A stretch of DNA of 64,000 nt. Origin: Oscillospiraceae bacterium (GTDB lineage Bacteria; Bacillota; Clostridia; Oscillospirales; Ruminococcaceae). A model generated the notes under the pieces. The model searched no databases and was not told where the DNA came from. It saw only the letters and a program-made list of their open reading frames with translations. Position 1 is the first letter of the stretch. Every line of letters begins with the position of its first letter. Both the position numbers and the translations under genes were made by a program. The stretch covers positions 91,679 through 155,678 of the forward strand of contig JAETSQ010000001.1 in assembly GCA_021769525.1 (NCBI GenBank), given 5' to 3'. Positions 14,483-23,333 of this stretch are shown here, piece after piece.

Positions 14483-17230
14483 TTACTTCACCACGTCCAG
14501 CACCGCCTCCGCCGCGCCGCAGGCGGTCTTCAGGATGTTCACCGGGTCGATGCACTCCTCATATTCCAGGGGGTTGACCATAAAGCCCACCTCCAGCAGC
14601 ACCGCCGGGTTGGCGGTCTGGCGGGTGACATAGTACCGGGCCTGCTCCGGGTCGGTGCCCGGACGCCCCAGCATCTCCGGCAGGCGGTCCATCAGGGCCT
14701 GGGCAAAGGGCCGGGAGATGTCCTCAAAGTAGTAGCACTCCATCCGGCGGGCCTGGTTCATGTTGCCGGTGAGGACGCCGCTGTTGTGGTGGATGGAGAG
14801 GAAAATATCCGGCCGGGCCGCCGTGGCGGCGTCCACCCGCTGGAAGAGGGTGATCTGGCTGTCGTCCCCTCTGGTGAGGGACACGGTCGCCCCCAGCTGC
14901 TCCAGGCGGTACTTCACCGCCTGGGTCACCGCCAGGTTCAGCTGGGCCTCGGCGGGGCCGCTTTCTCCCGCCACCCCCATGGCCCCCGGATCGCTGCCGC
15001 CGTGGCCGGCGTCCAGCATCACGGATACGCCGGAAAGGGGTTTCCCGAAGGTCTCCCCCCGCTTGGGGGCCGGCTTCAGGTAGAGCATGGTCCTGCCGTC
15101 TTGGTAGTAGAGGTCGTACCCCCACAGGCCGCCCTCCGGCTCCAGCCGCAGGGTAATGCGGGCGCCGCCCTCCGTCTTCTCGGCGGAGGCGGTGCGGATA
15201 AAGCCGTTGGTGAGCTGGGTCAGCTCCCCGGCGGCGGTGGTCTCCAGGCAGTCCAGGATCAGGGAATCCTCGGTGCGGGTGGTGGTAATGGCGGGGGTGC
15301 CCTCCCCCAGGGTGACGGTGAGGCTGCCGTCTTCCCCCAGGCCGGTGGCGATCTCCCCCACCTCCATGGAGATGTCGGGGGCTCCCTCCAGCACCCGGAC
15401 CATGGGGCCCATGGCGGGGGTGCCCGCCAGGATATAGCCGCCCCCTCGCAGCTTGTAGGCCAGGGTGATGACGCCGCTGCGGCTGGTGCGCACCGTCTCC
15501 TCCACATAGGCGCGGGCCCCCGGCTTCAGGGTGCCGGTGATGCTCTCGTCATCCTCCGGGTCGGTGAGGACGGCGGAAAGCTGGGCGGTGTTTTCCACCG
15601 CCAGGGGGACGTTGCGCCCCGCCACATAGACCTCCCCCTGGGACTGGTAGGTGGTGCTCTTGCCGCCGTAGGTGAGCAGGTAGGTCACCGGACCGATCTT
15701 TACGGTGCTGTTGGGATCGTAGTCCTCCGGGGAGAGGGTCAGGGTGCCCCGGAAGGCTGCCGGTGTTCCGTCCCCGGAGGAATTGGCCTGGGTGAGAGGG
15801 ATGCTTCTATCCCCCAGAGTGGCCGTGACGGAGGCCCCGGCGGGCCCCATGCAGGAGAGGGTGAGCTCCGCGTTGGAATCCACCCCGCAGCTATACCGGG
15901 GGAAGAGGGTCCCCTCCTGGATGCCGCTGATGGGGGCGGCCGTGCCGCTGGGGGTGTACCGGGTGACGGTGACCGAGACGCTGCGCTCCCCCTGCCGGAG
16001 GGTGAAGGTATTCTTCCCCTGCTCCAGCTTCTGATGGACGCCCCAGGTGCCCCCGGAGGTGGTCCGCTCCACCTCCTCCCCGTCCAGGATGAGGGGCTGC
16101 TCCGGGTCGGAGGTGCCCATAAGGAAGATGGAACCGTCGGTGACCGAAACATCCCCGGCGGGATAGGTAAAAGCCAGCTCCCTGGATACCGAGAAGAAAA
16201 GCTCCGGGACGGCGCCCTTGGGGTCCTCCAGAAGGCTCACCAGCTCCTCCGCCCGCCGGGGATCCTCCCAGAGACTGCCGTAATGCTCCAGCATAGCTCC
16301 GGAGACCCGGTCCGACATGGAGGAGAGGAGAAGGCGCAGGTCCCCGTCCGGCACGGAGGGATCCCGGTCCCCGGCTCCGGCGGGCTGGGCGGCCAGCAGC
16401 CTTGCGGATTCCGCCGCCGCCTCGCACCACTGGCGGAGCAGGGGATAGAAGAGCCCCTCCCCGGTCACCGGGGCGGTGATCCGGGGGACCACCACCCGCA
16501 GGGTGCCGTCCCCGGTGAGCTGGGAGATCAGCAGGGGGGTGACGCCGCCCTCCCCGTTCCCGTCAAAAACAAGGCCCATCTGGGTGCCGGGGGCCTCCTT
16601 ATCCAGGCGGCCGCGGATGGCAGTGAGGGCGGCGCGGGCGGTCTCCTCCGAGGCATCGTCCAGGCCGGTAAGCAGGACAGCTCCCAGGGGATATTTCTTG
16701 CCCAGCTCGGCGGTGGAGGCCGCCAGCAGCTCCAGCGTCTCCCCCTGGGTCAGGTCCAGGGCGCCCCCGCCCGGTCCCTGGGAGAGATCCACCAGGGCGT
16801 AGACCTGTACCCGCTTTTCCAGCCCCGTGGTGCAGAGGTAGTCCAGAGGGTCGAAGGCGCCCAAAGCGCCCTTGGCCCCGGAGAGGGAAGGGTGGAGATC
16901 GAAATATTTGCTTTTGTAGAGGGCGGCTCCGTCCGCCCGCACCTGGAAGAAAACGGTGTTGAACCGGGCCCGCTCCGCCAAGGCCAGCATCTCGTCCAGG
17001 CGGGCCTTCAGCGTTTCCTCATCCAGGCCGGGGGAGGGGGGAAAATCCGCACCGGTGCCGGTGGTCACCGAAAAGCCGGAAGTATCCCCCAAAAAGCCGA
17101 TGGAGCTGAGAAGCTCCTGGCGCCGGTCATCCTGCCGGCTGCCTGCCAGCCACAGCACCAGGGCGCAACTAAAGGCCCCCAGCAGCAGGAGGGGAAGGAC
17201 GATTTGGAAGAATCGTTTTACATATCTCAT
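14483..17230 (-). CDS. Cell-wall hydrolase: GHL10-like domain fused to Amidase_3
   Basis: A 915-residue envelope protein. An N-terminal membrane anchor (about residues 10-30) precedes a family-10-glycosidase-like (GHL10/DUF187) region recognisable by ARFNTVFFQVRADGAALYKSKYF and DPLDYL. The middle 350 residues are beta-rich and Ig-like. The last 180 residues are an N-acetylmuramoyl-L-alanine amidase of the AmiC/CwlC type: VMLDAGHGGSDPGA gives the first zinc His. A Glu in the LNLAVTQAV region, SIHHN as the second His, and ETLLEVGF-like AVLLEVGFMVNP as the catalytic Glu complete the site. It should cut the peptide from MurNAc outside the cell. A fusion of these two activities suggests a role in septum or spore-wall remodelling. 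It is monocistronic. Confidence 0.85.
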   Translation of the reverse strand: MRYVKRFFQIVLPLLLLGAFSCALVLWLAGSRQDDRRQELLSSIGFLGDTSGFSVTTGTGADFPPSPGLDEETLKARLDEMLALAERARFNTVFFQVRADGAALYKSKYFDLHPSLSGAKGALGAFDPLDYLCTTGLEKRVQVYALVDLSQGPGGGALDLTQGETLELLAASTAELGKKYPLGAVLLTGLDDASEETARAALTAIRGRLDKEAPGTQMGLVFDGNGEGGVTPLLISQLTGDGTLRVVVPRITAPVTGEGLFYPLLRQWCEAAAESARLLAAQPAGAGDRDPSVPDGDLRLLLSSMSDRVSGAMLEHYGSLWEDPRRAEELVSLLEDPKGAVPELFFSVSRELAFTYPAGDVSVTDGSIFLMGTSDPEQPLILDGEEVERTTSGGTWGVHQKLEQGKNTFTLRQGERSVSVTVTRYTPSGTAAPISGIQEGTLFPRYSCGVDSNAELTLSCMGPAGASVTATLGDRSIPLTQANSSGDGTPAAFRGTLTLSPEDYDPNSTVKIGPVTYLLTYGGKSTTYQSQGEVYVAGRNVPLAVENTAQLSAVLTDPEDDESITGTLKPGARAYVEETVRTSRSGVITLAYKLRGGGYILAGTPAMGPMVRVLEGAPDISMEVGEIATGLGEDGSLTVTLGEGTPAITTTRTEDSLILDCLETTAAGELTQLTNGFIRTASAEKTEGGARITLRLEPEGGLWGYDLYYQDGRTMLYLKPAPKRGETFGKPLSGVSVMLDAGHGGSDPGAMGVAGESGPAEAQLNLAVTQAVKYRLEQLGATVSLTRGDDSQITLFQRVDAATAARPDIFLSIHHNSGVLTGNMNQARRMECYYFEDISRPFAQALMDRLPEMLGRPGTDPEQARYYVTRQTANPAVLLEVGFMVNPLEYEECIDPVNILKTACGAAEAVLDVVK

Positions 17231-17299
17231 GTCGTTATTGTTACCTCAAGGAGGCCCTTCATCGGGGTCCCCATAAATTGACAGGAAGCGGGCGGCGGA

Positions 17300-17521
17300 T
17301 CACAGCTCAAAATCGGACCGGTCGTATTTTGGCAGCACCGGCTGCCGGGAGGGCACGCGCAGAAGGGGGTCGTACCGGTACTTCCGGCAGGAGGAGTAGG
17401 GGGCGGTCACCCCCTGGTGGGGGCAGAGGATCATCCGGCCGTCGGCGCTTTCCCGCCCGTGGCCGCAGTACCGGCAGGCGGGCTCGATCCGGCTGCCAAA
17501 AAGCGAGCGCTTCCCAAACAT
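17300..17521 (-). CDS. Small zinc-ribbon-like protein
   Basis: A 73-residue protein starting MFGKRSLFGSRIEPACRYCG. Cysteines are spaced as CRYC, then CPHQ, then SSCRK, enough for one treble-clef or ribbon zinc site. The middle RKYRYDPLLRVPSRQP is basic. A strong ribosome site (GGAGGGAACGG) is present. It has no recognised domain name but looks like a conserved small protein rather than a chance frame. It lies between the amidase and ylbJ on the same strand, separated by about 230 bp from ylbJ, so may be transcribed alone. Confidence 0.75.
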   Translation of the reverse strand: MFGKRSLFGSRIEPACRYCGHGRESADGRMILCPHQGVTAPYSSCRKYRYDPLLRVPSRQPVLPKYDRSDFEL

Positions 17522-17748
17522 TTCCGTTCCCTCCTTGTGGCGGGGGCGGAGACAGTGGCTCCTCCCCCGGAAAAGTCCTGTCTCCTATTATAGACCATCC
17601 GGGCGCTTCCTTCAAGGGCCTAAAATACCCATGTGCTTTGTTATAATGACGACAGGAAGAAGGAACGGGACGGGCCCCGCGCTCCGGTCCTTCTTCCCCT
17701 TGAATGTACAATACAAGTGCAACGGATAAACAGCACAGCCGGTGCCGT

Positions 17749-18855
17749 TCATTCCCCTTCTACCGCCGAAACGAGGATGGTTATCATAGCCATCAGGCAG
17801 AGGGCACCCAGCAGCGCCCCGCTCCCCGGAGCCAGCACCGGGCGGCCGGTCATGGCGGGGGCGGCGGCGAACCGCGCCCAGAGGACCGGGGTGGCCAGCA
17901 GAGCGGTGAGCACCCCATGGAGCAGCCGGGCCCGCAGCAACAGCCCCAGGGCCGGGGGATGGGACCCGAAGCAGGCGGATAGCTGTCCCATCACCGAAAA
18001 AGAAGAAAAGGACAGCAGAAAGGGCAGCACCAGCGCCCCCTGTCCGGGGGGCAGCGCCTGGGCCAGGGCGCAGCCGCCGCTGATCTCCAGAAGCCCTGTC
18101 CCCAGGCAGACCGCCCCCGCCGGGGTGAGGACCCCGCCGGTGAGGGCGGAGACCCCCGCCCCCCACAGCTCCAGCAGGCCCCACCGGGCCAGGAGCCGGG
18201 AGAGGGCAGAAAACACCAGCACGAAGGCGCAGATGGAGAGCATCCCGGAGGTGGCGGAGGAGACCGCCTGGACAAAGCCGGTGACCGGGGGCAAACAGGC
18301 GCTCCGGCCCTTTCCGGGCCGGAGGCGTATGGTGCGGCGGCGGCAGAGCAGCCGCCCGGCGGCCGCCCCCGCCAGAAGCTGGCAGCCAAAGAGGAACAGT
18401 CCCCATCCGGGGGAGCCGAAGACCCCGGCGCCCACCACTACCGCCAGGAAGGCGGGGCCGCTGTTGACGCAGAAAGTGAGGGCCAGTCCGGCGTCCTCAT
18501 GGGAGAGGGTCCCCCGCTCCGCCATCCCCGCCAGCACACGGGCCCCGGCGGGGTAGCCCCCCACCCAGCTCATGAGGATGGCAGGGGTCAGCTCCCTGGG
18601 GCACCGGTAGAGGAAGGCCATCAGGCCGCCGAGAGGCCGCTCCAGCAGCTCCCCCACCCTGGTGCGGCCCAGAAAATCGGAGAGGATGAGGAAGGGGAAG
18701 AGGGAGGGGATCATCACCGAGGCGCAGACGGCCAGCCCCTGGCGCACCCCTTCCCCCACGCTTGGGGACCAGAGCAGCAGCGCCGCCGCGGCCCCTCCCC
18801 AGCCCAGCACCAGAAGAAGATCCCCCATATCCTTGCCCCGTTTCATCGCCGCCAC
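17749..18855 (-). CDS. ylbJ: Sporulation integral membrane protein YlbJ-like
   Basis: A 368-residue polytopic protein with about eight to nine helices. Landmarks are VMIPSLFPFLILSDFLGR, SWVGGYPAGARVLAGM, then LTFCVNSGPAFLAVVVGAGVFGS; GYPxGA and the CxNxGPxF motif are characteristic of YlbJ and related nucleoside-recognition (Gate) domains. In Bacillus, YlbJ is made in the mother cell and is required for normal spores. A GTG start with GGAGGAAAGG eight bases upstream is chosen. It is divergent from yqfC across 106 bp, forming a small sporulation cluster. Confidence 0.88.
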   Translation of the reverse strand: MAAMKRGKDMGDLLLVLGWGGAAAALLLWSPSVGEGVRQGLAVCASVMIPSLFPFLILSDFLGRTRVGELLERPLGGLMAFLYRCPRELTPAILMSWVGGYPAGARVLAGMAERGTLSHEDAGLALTFCVNSGPAFLAVVVGAGVFGSPGWGLFLFGCQLLAGAAAGRLLCRRRTIRLRPGKGRSACLPPVTGFVQAVSSATSGMLSICAFVLVFSALSRLLARWGLLELWGAGVSALTGGVLTPAGAVCLGTGLLEISGGCALAQALPPGQGALVLPFLLSFSSFSVMGQLSACFGSHPPALGLLLRARLLHGVLTALLATPVLWARFAAAPAMTGRPVLAPGSGALLGALCLMAMITILVSAVEGE

Positions 18856-18933
18856 GCCCCTTTCCTCCTACATGGATATGTGTGACAAGAATTTTTCATC
18901 CCCCAGCGGGCGCTTCTGTTTTGGGGCCCCGGC

Positions 18934-18942
18934 GCATAGAAT
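18934..18942 (+). promoter_or_regulatory. Candidate sigma-E promoter of yqfCD
   Basis: GCATAGAAT lies 20 bp before the yqfC start codon, matching the CATANNNT -10 of mother-cell sigma-E. A run TTCTGTTTTGGGG is in the approximate -35 area. yqfD is a known sigma-E target in Bacillus. Confidence 0.5.
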
Positions 18943-18961
18943 GACACCGGGGTGATGGTGG

Positions 18962-19279
18962 ATGGCGCAGAGGAAAAAACCGGTGAGGCAGCAGGCCCCA
19001 GGGGCCCGCACGGGGGCAGGGAAGAAGCCCTTTCTTCTCACCAAGGGCCTGGAGGAGCCGGCAGCGGCCTTCCTCAGCCAGGTGCGGGTGGAGCTTTTGA
19101 GCAACCGGCAGGCGGTGGTAGACGGCTGCCGGGGGATCATTGAATATTCGGATAGCTGCATCCGCCTTTCCACCCCCCGGCTGATCCTGAAATTCACCGG
19201 CACCGGGCTGGAGATCAAGGCCCTCACCGATGCCAGCGCCATCGTGGAGGGGACCATCCTCTCGGTGGAATACAGTTAG
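18962..19279 (+). CDS. yqfC: Sporulation protein YqfC
   Basis: A 105-residue protein whose C-terminal 75 residues match YqfC: a helix, then VEYS-type beta-rich end with NRQAVVDGCRGIIEYSDSCIRL and ALTDASAIVEGTILSVEY. The basic first 25 residues are variable. Ribosome site GGGGTGATGG is present. It is followed 18 bp later by yqfD, the conserved partner, and both are mother-cell sporulation genes in Bacillus. Biochemical function is unknown. Confidence 0.93.
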   Translation: MAQRKKPVRQQAPGARTGAGKKPFLLTKGLEEPAAAFLSQVRVELLSNRQAVVDGCRGIIEYSDSCIRLSTPRLILKFTGTGLEIKALTDASAIVEGTILSVEYS

Positions 19280-19297
19280 GGTAGGGGAGATGGGTCC

Positions 19298-20524
19298 ATG
19301 TCGGTCATCAGCATCATACGCTTCTTCCGGGGGACCGTGCGTTTCGCCATCCGGGACGGGTTTTTGGAGCGGTTCATCAACCTCTGCGCCCAGAACCGGG
19401 TGCCCATCTGGGACGGCCGCCGGGAGGGGGACCGCTACACCGCCTGCACCACCCTTTCCGGGAGCCGCCGCCTGCCGGAGCTGGCCCAGAAGGCGGGGGT
19501 CATCCTGGAGCCGGTGCGTCCGGGGGGCGCGCCGGTGCTGCTGCGCCGTTACCGCAAACGCACAGGGCTCTTTGCCGGGGCGGCCCTGGTGGCGGTGGGG
19601 CTGATGATCCTGGGGTGCTTCATCTGGCAGGTGGATATACAGGGGCTCCAGACCATCCCGGAGGAGGAGGTCCGGGATGCCCTGGAGGAGCTGGGGGTCC
19701 GCCGGGGGGCTCTGCGGCGGGACATCGATGCCCGGCAGGTGGAGCGGATGCTGATGATCCGCCTGGATAAGGCCGCCTGGGTGGCGGTGAACCTCCGGGG
19801 GAGCAGCGCGGTAGTGGAGATCCTGGAGCGGGTCGTCCCGCCGGAACGGGTGGATGACCGGGTCCCCCACAATGTGGTGGCGGCAAAGCCGGGGTTCATC
19901 ACCTACCTGGAGGTCTACAACGGCCAGCCCACCGTAAAGGTGGGGGACTCGGTGGACGCGGGGGAGATCCTGGTGAGCGGCATCATGGAGGATAAGAAGG
20001 GGCGCAACCGCACCGTCCACGCCAGGGCCAAGGTGATGGCCCAGACCAGGGAGGAGCTGCGGGTGGAGGTGCCCTACCTCCAGGAGGAGCAGAAGGTCCG
20101 GGGGACGGCGGTGCGCCGGTATCTGGACATCCTTTCGGTGCGGATCCCCCTTTCCCTGGGGGGCATCCCGGAGGAGCCCTGGAAGGTGGAGCGGGCGGTT
20201 CGGAACATCCCGCTGGTCAGCCGCCTGGCCCCCATCACCTGGAGCCGGGAGGGCTACCTCCTGCTGGAGACCGAGACCCGGACCGTCACCCCCCAGGAGG
20301 CCAAGGCCATGGCGGAGGAACAGCTGGCCGCCCTGGAGGAAAAGGAGTTCGCCGGGATGACCGTCCTCCAGCGGGACCTCACCGGCCAGGAGCTGGGGGA
20401 CCGCTTCCTCCTGGAAGGGGTCTACCTCTGCCAGGAGGACATCAGCCAGGAAAAGGAGATCCTCACCGGGGAGGAGATCCCTGGCCTTATAGCCCCGCCT
20501 CTTACCGAAAGCGCCACTGGATAG
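19298..20524 (+). CDS. yqfD: Sporulation protein YqfD
   Basis: A 408-residue protein. The first 80 residues form the soluble YqfD N-domain (VRFAIRDGFLERFINLC). A single membrane helix lies at about 90-110 (GAALVAVGLMILGCFIW). The rest is an extracytoplasmic beta-rich region with VPHNVVAAKPGFITYLEVYNG and VKVGDSVDAGEILVSG, resembling a lipoyl-like hammerhead. YqfD of Bacillus (SpoIV-class) is needed for spore cortex and coat progress. Its stop codon sits in the loop of the terminator hairpin. Confidence 0.93.
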   Translation: MSVISIIRFFRGTVRFAIRDGFLERFINLCAQNRVPIWDGRREGDRYTACTTLSGSRRLPELAQKAGVILEPVRPGGAPVLLRRYRKRTGLFAGAALVAVGLMILGCFIWQVDIQGLQTIPEEEVRDALEELGVRRGALRRDIDARQVERMLMIRLDKAAWVAVNLRGSSAVVEILERVVPPERVDDRVPHNVVAAKPGFITYLEVYNGQPTVKVGDSVDAGEILVSGIMEDKKGRNRTVHARAKVMAQTREELRVEVPYLQEEQKVRGTAVRRYLDILSVRIPLSLGGIPEEPWKVERAVRNIPLVSRLAPITWSREGYLLLETETRTVTPQEAKAMAEEQLAALEEKEFAGMTVLQRDLTGQELGDRFLLEGVYLCQEDISQEKEILTGEEIPGLIAPPLTESATG

Positions 20525-20536
20525 TCAGGGCGCTTT
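20508..20536 (+). terminator. yqfCD terminator overlapping the yqfD stop
   Basis: AAAGCGCC and GGCGCTTT arms followed by TTTCC; the TAG stop codon of yqfD lies in the loop. Confidence 0.75.
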
Positions 20537-20584
20537 TTCCGTTTTTATCCTTCCTTCGTCCTTTTTCTAGTGAAAACAGCAAAA

Positions 20585-20597
20585 TTAAAAGTTTTAA
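20585..20597. promoter_or_regulatory. ROK operator copy 1
   Basis: TTAAAAGTTTTAA, an odd palindrome, about 20 bp upstream of the probable -35 box TTGCTT (20616-20621) and -10 box TATGAT (20639-20644, 17-bp spacer) of the ROK gene. An identical 13-mer covers the next promoter of the locus at 23279. Confidence 0.6.
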
Positions 20598-20698
20598 CTT
20601 TGGTGATTTCGTCCATTGCTTTTCCGTCCGGAAAGCCGTATGATGTTAATATAGCCGAAAGGTCCCCAGGCAGAAGAACGGTCGAAAGGAAGGTCTCC

Positions 20699-21907
20699 AT
20701 GACCAAGGGAGAGGGCATCAGTCTTTTGGGCGTCAAGGAACGGAACCGCCAGCAGATCAAGCGGGTGATCTACCGCCAGGCCCCGGTGACCCGGCAGCGG
20801 ATCACCGATGAGCTGGGGCTCAGCCTTCCCACCATCACCACCAACGTGGCCCAGATGCTGGGGGAGGGGCTGCTGGTGGAATACGCCGCCCCCAGCCGTT
20901 CCCCTACCGGGGGGCGGAGGCTCCAGCTCCTGGACTTCAACGCCGCGGCCCACTACGCCGTGGGGGTGGAGCTGGGACCCTACCAGACCCTGTTCTGTGT
21001 CACCGACCTGCGGGGGAAGGTCTGCGGCAGCCTCGTCCTGGAGGCGGCGGACCCCCGGTACCCGGAGATGACGGCCTTTGTGGCGCAGAATATCCGGGAG
21101 CTGGTGCGCCGCTCCGGCGTGCCGGAAGAACGGCTCTTCGGGGTGGGGGTGGGCATCCCCGGCTTCATCGAGTACCAGGAGGGGGTCATCCGCACCGCCC
21201 TCCACGCCGACTGGATGGGCCGCCCCTTTGTCCGGGACCTTTCCCGGCTGCTCTCCCTGCCGGTGTGGATCGATAACAACGCCCGGATGCGGGCCTTCGG
21301 GCGGGAGATGTTCGGCTCCGGCGCCGCGCCGGATACCTTCGCTTATTTTCTGGTCTCCAAGGGCCTTGCCTGCCCGCTGATGATCAAAAACAACGTCTTG
21401 GCGGGGCACAAGGCCAGCGCCGGGGAGGTGGGGCACACCACCATCCTGCCGGACGGGCCCCTCTGTCCCACCTGCGGACGAAGGGGCTGCCTGGAGGCGG
21501 TAGCGGGGGAAAGCGCCATCCTGAACGCCGCCACCAAGGCCCTGGAGCGGGGGGAGGCGCCCTGTCTGGCGGCTTTGGTGCCGCCGGGAGAGGCGCCGGA
21601 CACCACCCAGGTGCTGGAGGCCCAGCGGCTGGGGGACCCCGCCATCTGTCCCATTATGGAAAAGGCGGTGGAATACCTGGGGCTGGAGGTGGCGAATATC
21701 TTCAACTTCATCAGTCCCAGCCTGGTGGTGGTGGACGGTTATATCTTCCAGCTGGAAGAAAACCGCTGCCGCCTTCAGGAGACGGTGCAGGGGAACCTCT
21801 ACGGCCTGATGGCCAAGGAGACGAACATCGAGTTCCTCCCCTACGACCGGCTCACCGGGGCGCTGGGGGCCGCCGCCTTTGTGGTGCGCCGCTGCCTCCT
21901 GGACTGA
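20699..21907 (+). CDS. ROK family transcriptional regulator
   Basis: A 402-residue repressor of the NagC/XylR type. The N-terminal winged HTH (residues 10-80) has LLGVKERNRQQIKRVIY and ITDELGLSLPTITTNV. The sugar-kinase-like body has VGVELGPYQTLFCVTDL, GVGVGIPGF, and the zinc-binding consensus GHTTILPDGPLCPTCGRRGCLE with His and three Cys. The active-site Asp context (VWIDNNARMRAFG) is near the normal place but kinase function is not expected in HTH-bearing members. The chosen ATG follows AGGAAGG; a longer upstream frame lacks a site. It is transcribed with a Pgi-like gene. Confidence 0.9.
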   Translation: MTKGEGISLLGVKERNRQQIKRVIYRQAPVTRQRITDELGLSLPTITTNVAQMLGEGLLVEYAAPSRSPTGGRRLQLLDFNAAAHYAVGVELGPYQTLFCVTDLRGKVCGSLVLEAADPRYPEMTAFVAQNIRELVRRSGVPEERLFGVGVGIPGFIEYQEGVIRTALHADWMGRPFVRDLSRLLSLPVWIDNNARMRAFGREMFGSGAAPDTFAYFLVSKGLACPLMIKNNVLAGHKASAGEVGHTTILPDGPLCPTCGRRGCLEAVAGESAILNAATKALERGEAPCLAALVPPGEAPDTTQVLEAQRLGDPAICPIMEKAVEYLGLEVANIFNFISPSLVVVDGYIFQLEENRCRLQETVQGNLYGLMAKETNIEFLPYDRLTGALGAAAFVVRRCLLD

Positions 21908-21940
21908 TCGTTACCTTGCAAAAGAAAGGATCACGAATTT

Positions 21941-23209
21941 ATGGTTAAGCTGACATTGCCGGACCAGTGGCTGGGGGAGGATCTCCCCGGCTGGGAGGCA
22001 GAGAGGAAGACCGCGGCGGATATTCTGCACCGGGTCCGCGGGGGAGAGCCGGAATATGCCGGGGATCTGGGGTGGTTCCGCACCCGGACCTGGGCGGGGG
22101 ACGATACCCTGGAGAGGCTGACCGCTCTGGGAGCCGAGATCCGGAGCAAGGCGGATGTCTTTGTCCTCATCGGGGTGGGGGGCTCCAACAACGCCGCCCG
22201 CTCGGTGATCCGGGCCCTGGCCCCCCAGGGGGCGGAGGTGGTCTATACCGGCAACAGCCTTTCCCCCCACGCTTTGGGCAGCCTTTTGGAGCGGCTGGAG
22301 GGGCGGCAGGTCTACCTCAACTGCATCGCCAAGAATTTTGAGACACTGGAGCCGGGGGCGGCCTTCCGGGTGCTGCGCCTCTGGATGGAACGGCGGTACG
22401 GCCCCCAGGAGGCGGCCTGGCGCATCCTCTGCACCGGCACTCCGGGGAGCCCCCTGGAGGAGCTCTGCACCCGCCGGGGGTACGCCTTCCTCCCCTTTCC
22501 CACCGATATTGGCGGGCGGTATTCCGCCCTGAGCAACGTGGGGCTGCTGCCTATGGCGGCGGCGGGGGTGGATATTTTCCGGCTGGCGGACGGGGCCCGG
22601 CGGATGGAGGCCCTTCTTGGGGAGGCGCCGCCGGAGGAGAACCCCGCCCTCCTGTACGCCGCCTTCCGGGATTACCTGTCCCGCCGGGGCTGCCGGGTGG
22701 AGCTCCTCTCCTCCTTTGAGCCCCGCCTCCGCTGGTTCTACAAGTGGTGGGAGCAGCTCTTTGCCGAGAGCGAGGGCAAGGACGGCAAGGGGATCTTCCC
22801 GGTGACCGGGGAGTTCAGCGAGGAGCTCCATTCCCTGGGGCAGTTCATCCAGGAGGGTTTTCCCATGCTCTTTGAGACCTTCCTGGACATTGCCCAGCAG
22901 GGGCCGGGGGACAGCTTGGTGATCCCCCCGGACCGGGGGACCGGGGACGGCTTTGACTACCTGGAGGGGATGGACCTTTGGGACATCGGCCGCACCGCCT
23001 TTGCAGCCACGCGCCGCGCCCATGGGGAGCACCTTCCCTGCGCCGTCCTGGAGATCCCCAGGCTGGAGGAGGAGAGCCTGGGCGCCCTCTTCTACTTCTT
23101 CCAGTTCGCCTGCTACCTCTCCTGCCGCCTGGCCGGGGTGAACCCCTTTGACCAGCCGGGGGTGGAAGCCTATAAGCGCTGGATGTTCCAGGGCCTCCAC
23201 AAGCCGTAA
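21941..23209 (+). CDS. Glucose-6-phosphate isomerase family protein
   Basis: A 422-residue SIS-domain isomerase of the Pgi family. The first SIS half has VFVLIGVGGSNNAARSVIRAL and the phosphate-loop serines YTGNSLSPH. The second half has GKGIFPVTGEFSEELHSLGQFIQEG, which supplies the catalytic Glu, and the C-terminal NPFDQPGVEAYKRWM supplies the catalytic Lys region. It is a little shorter than housekeeping bacterial Pgi (about 450), and its place in a ROK-controlled operon suggests a specialised aldose-ketose isomerase, possibly for a modified hexose phosphate. Substrate is not predictable from sequence alone. Confidence 0.85.
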   Translation: MVKLTLPDQWLGEDLPGWEAERKTAADILHRVRGGEPEYAGDLGWFRTRTWAGDDTLERLTALGAEIRSKADVFVLIGVGGSNNAARSVIRALAPQGAEVVYTGNSLSPHALGSLLERLEGRQVYLNCIAKNFETLEPGAAFRVLRLWMERRYGPQEAAWRILCTGTPGSPLEELCTRRGYAFLPFPTDIGGRYSALSNVGLLPMAAAGVDIFRLADGARRMEALLGEAPPEENPALLYAAFRDYLSRRGCRVELLSSFEPRLRWFYKWWEQLFAESEGKDGKGIFPVTGEFSEELHSLGQFIQEGFPMLFETFLDIAQQGPGDSLVIPPDRGTGDGFDYLEGMDLWDIGRTAFAATRRAHGEHLPCAVLEIPRLEEESLGALFYFFQFACYLSCRLAGVNPFDQPGVEAYKRWMFQGLHKP

Positions 23210-23264
23210 GGTTCGTTTGCCGTACCTTCGATGGAGATGAAAGGGCCTTTGCATCCGGACAACT

Positions 23265-23293
23265 TTGCACAGAATTAATTAAAAGTTTTAATA
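23265..23293 (+). promoter_or_regulatory. Promoter overlapped by ROK operator copy 2
   Basis: TTGCAC, 17-bp spacer, TTAATA; the spacer and -10 box contain TTAAAAGTTTTAA (23279-23291), identical to the copy upstream of the ROK gene. Repressor binding here would block the ABC transporter operon. Confidence 0.65.
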
Positions 23294-23333
23294 AACTGGC
23301 AAAAAGTAACAACACCCTGAAAGGAGAGATCCT

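Noticed and set aside
14012..17281. Very long plus-strand frame opposite the amidase
   Set aside because: Shadow of the GHL10-amidase gene; composition is Gly/Pro/His-rich and there is no motif.
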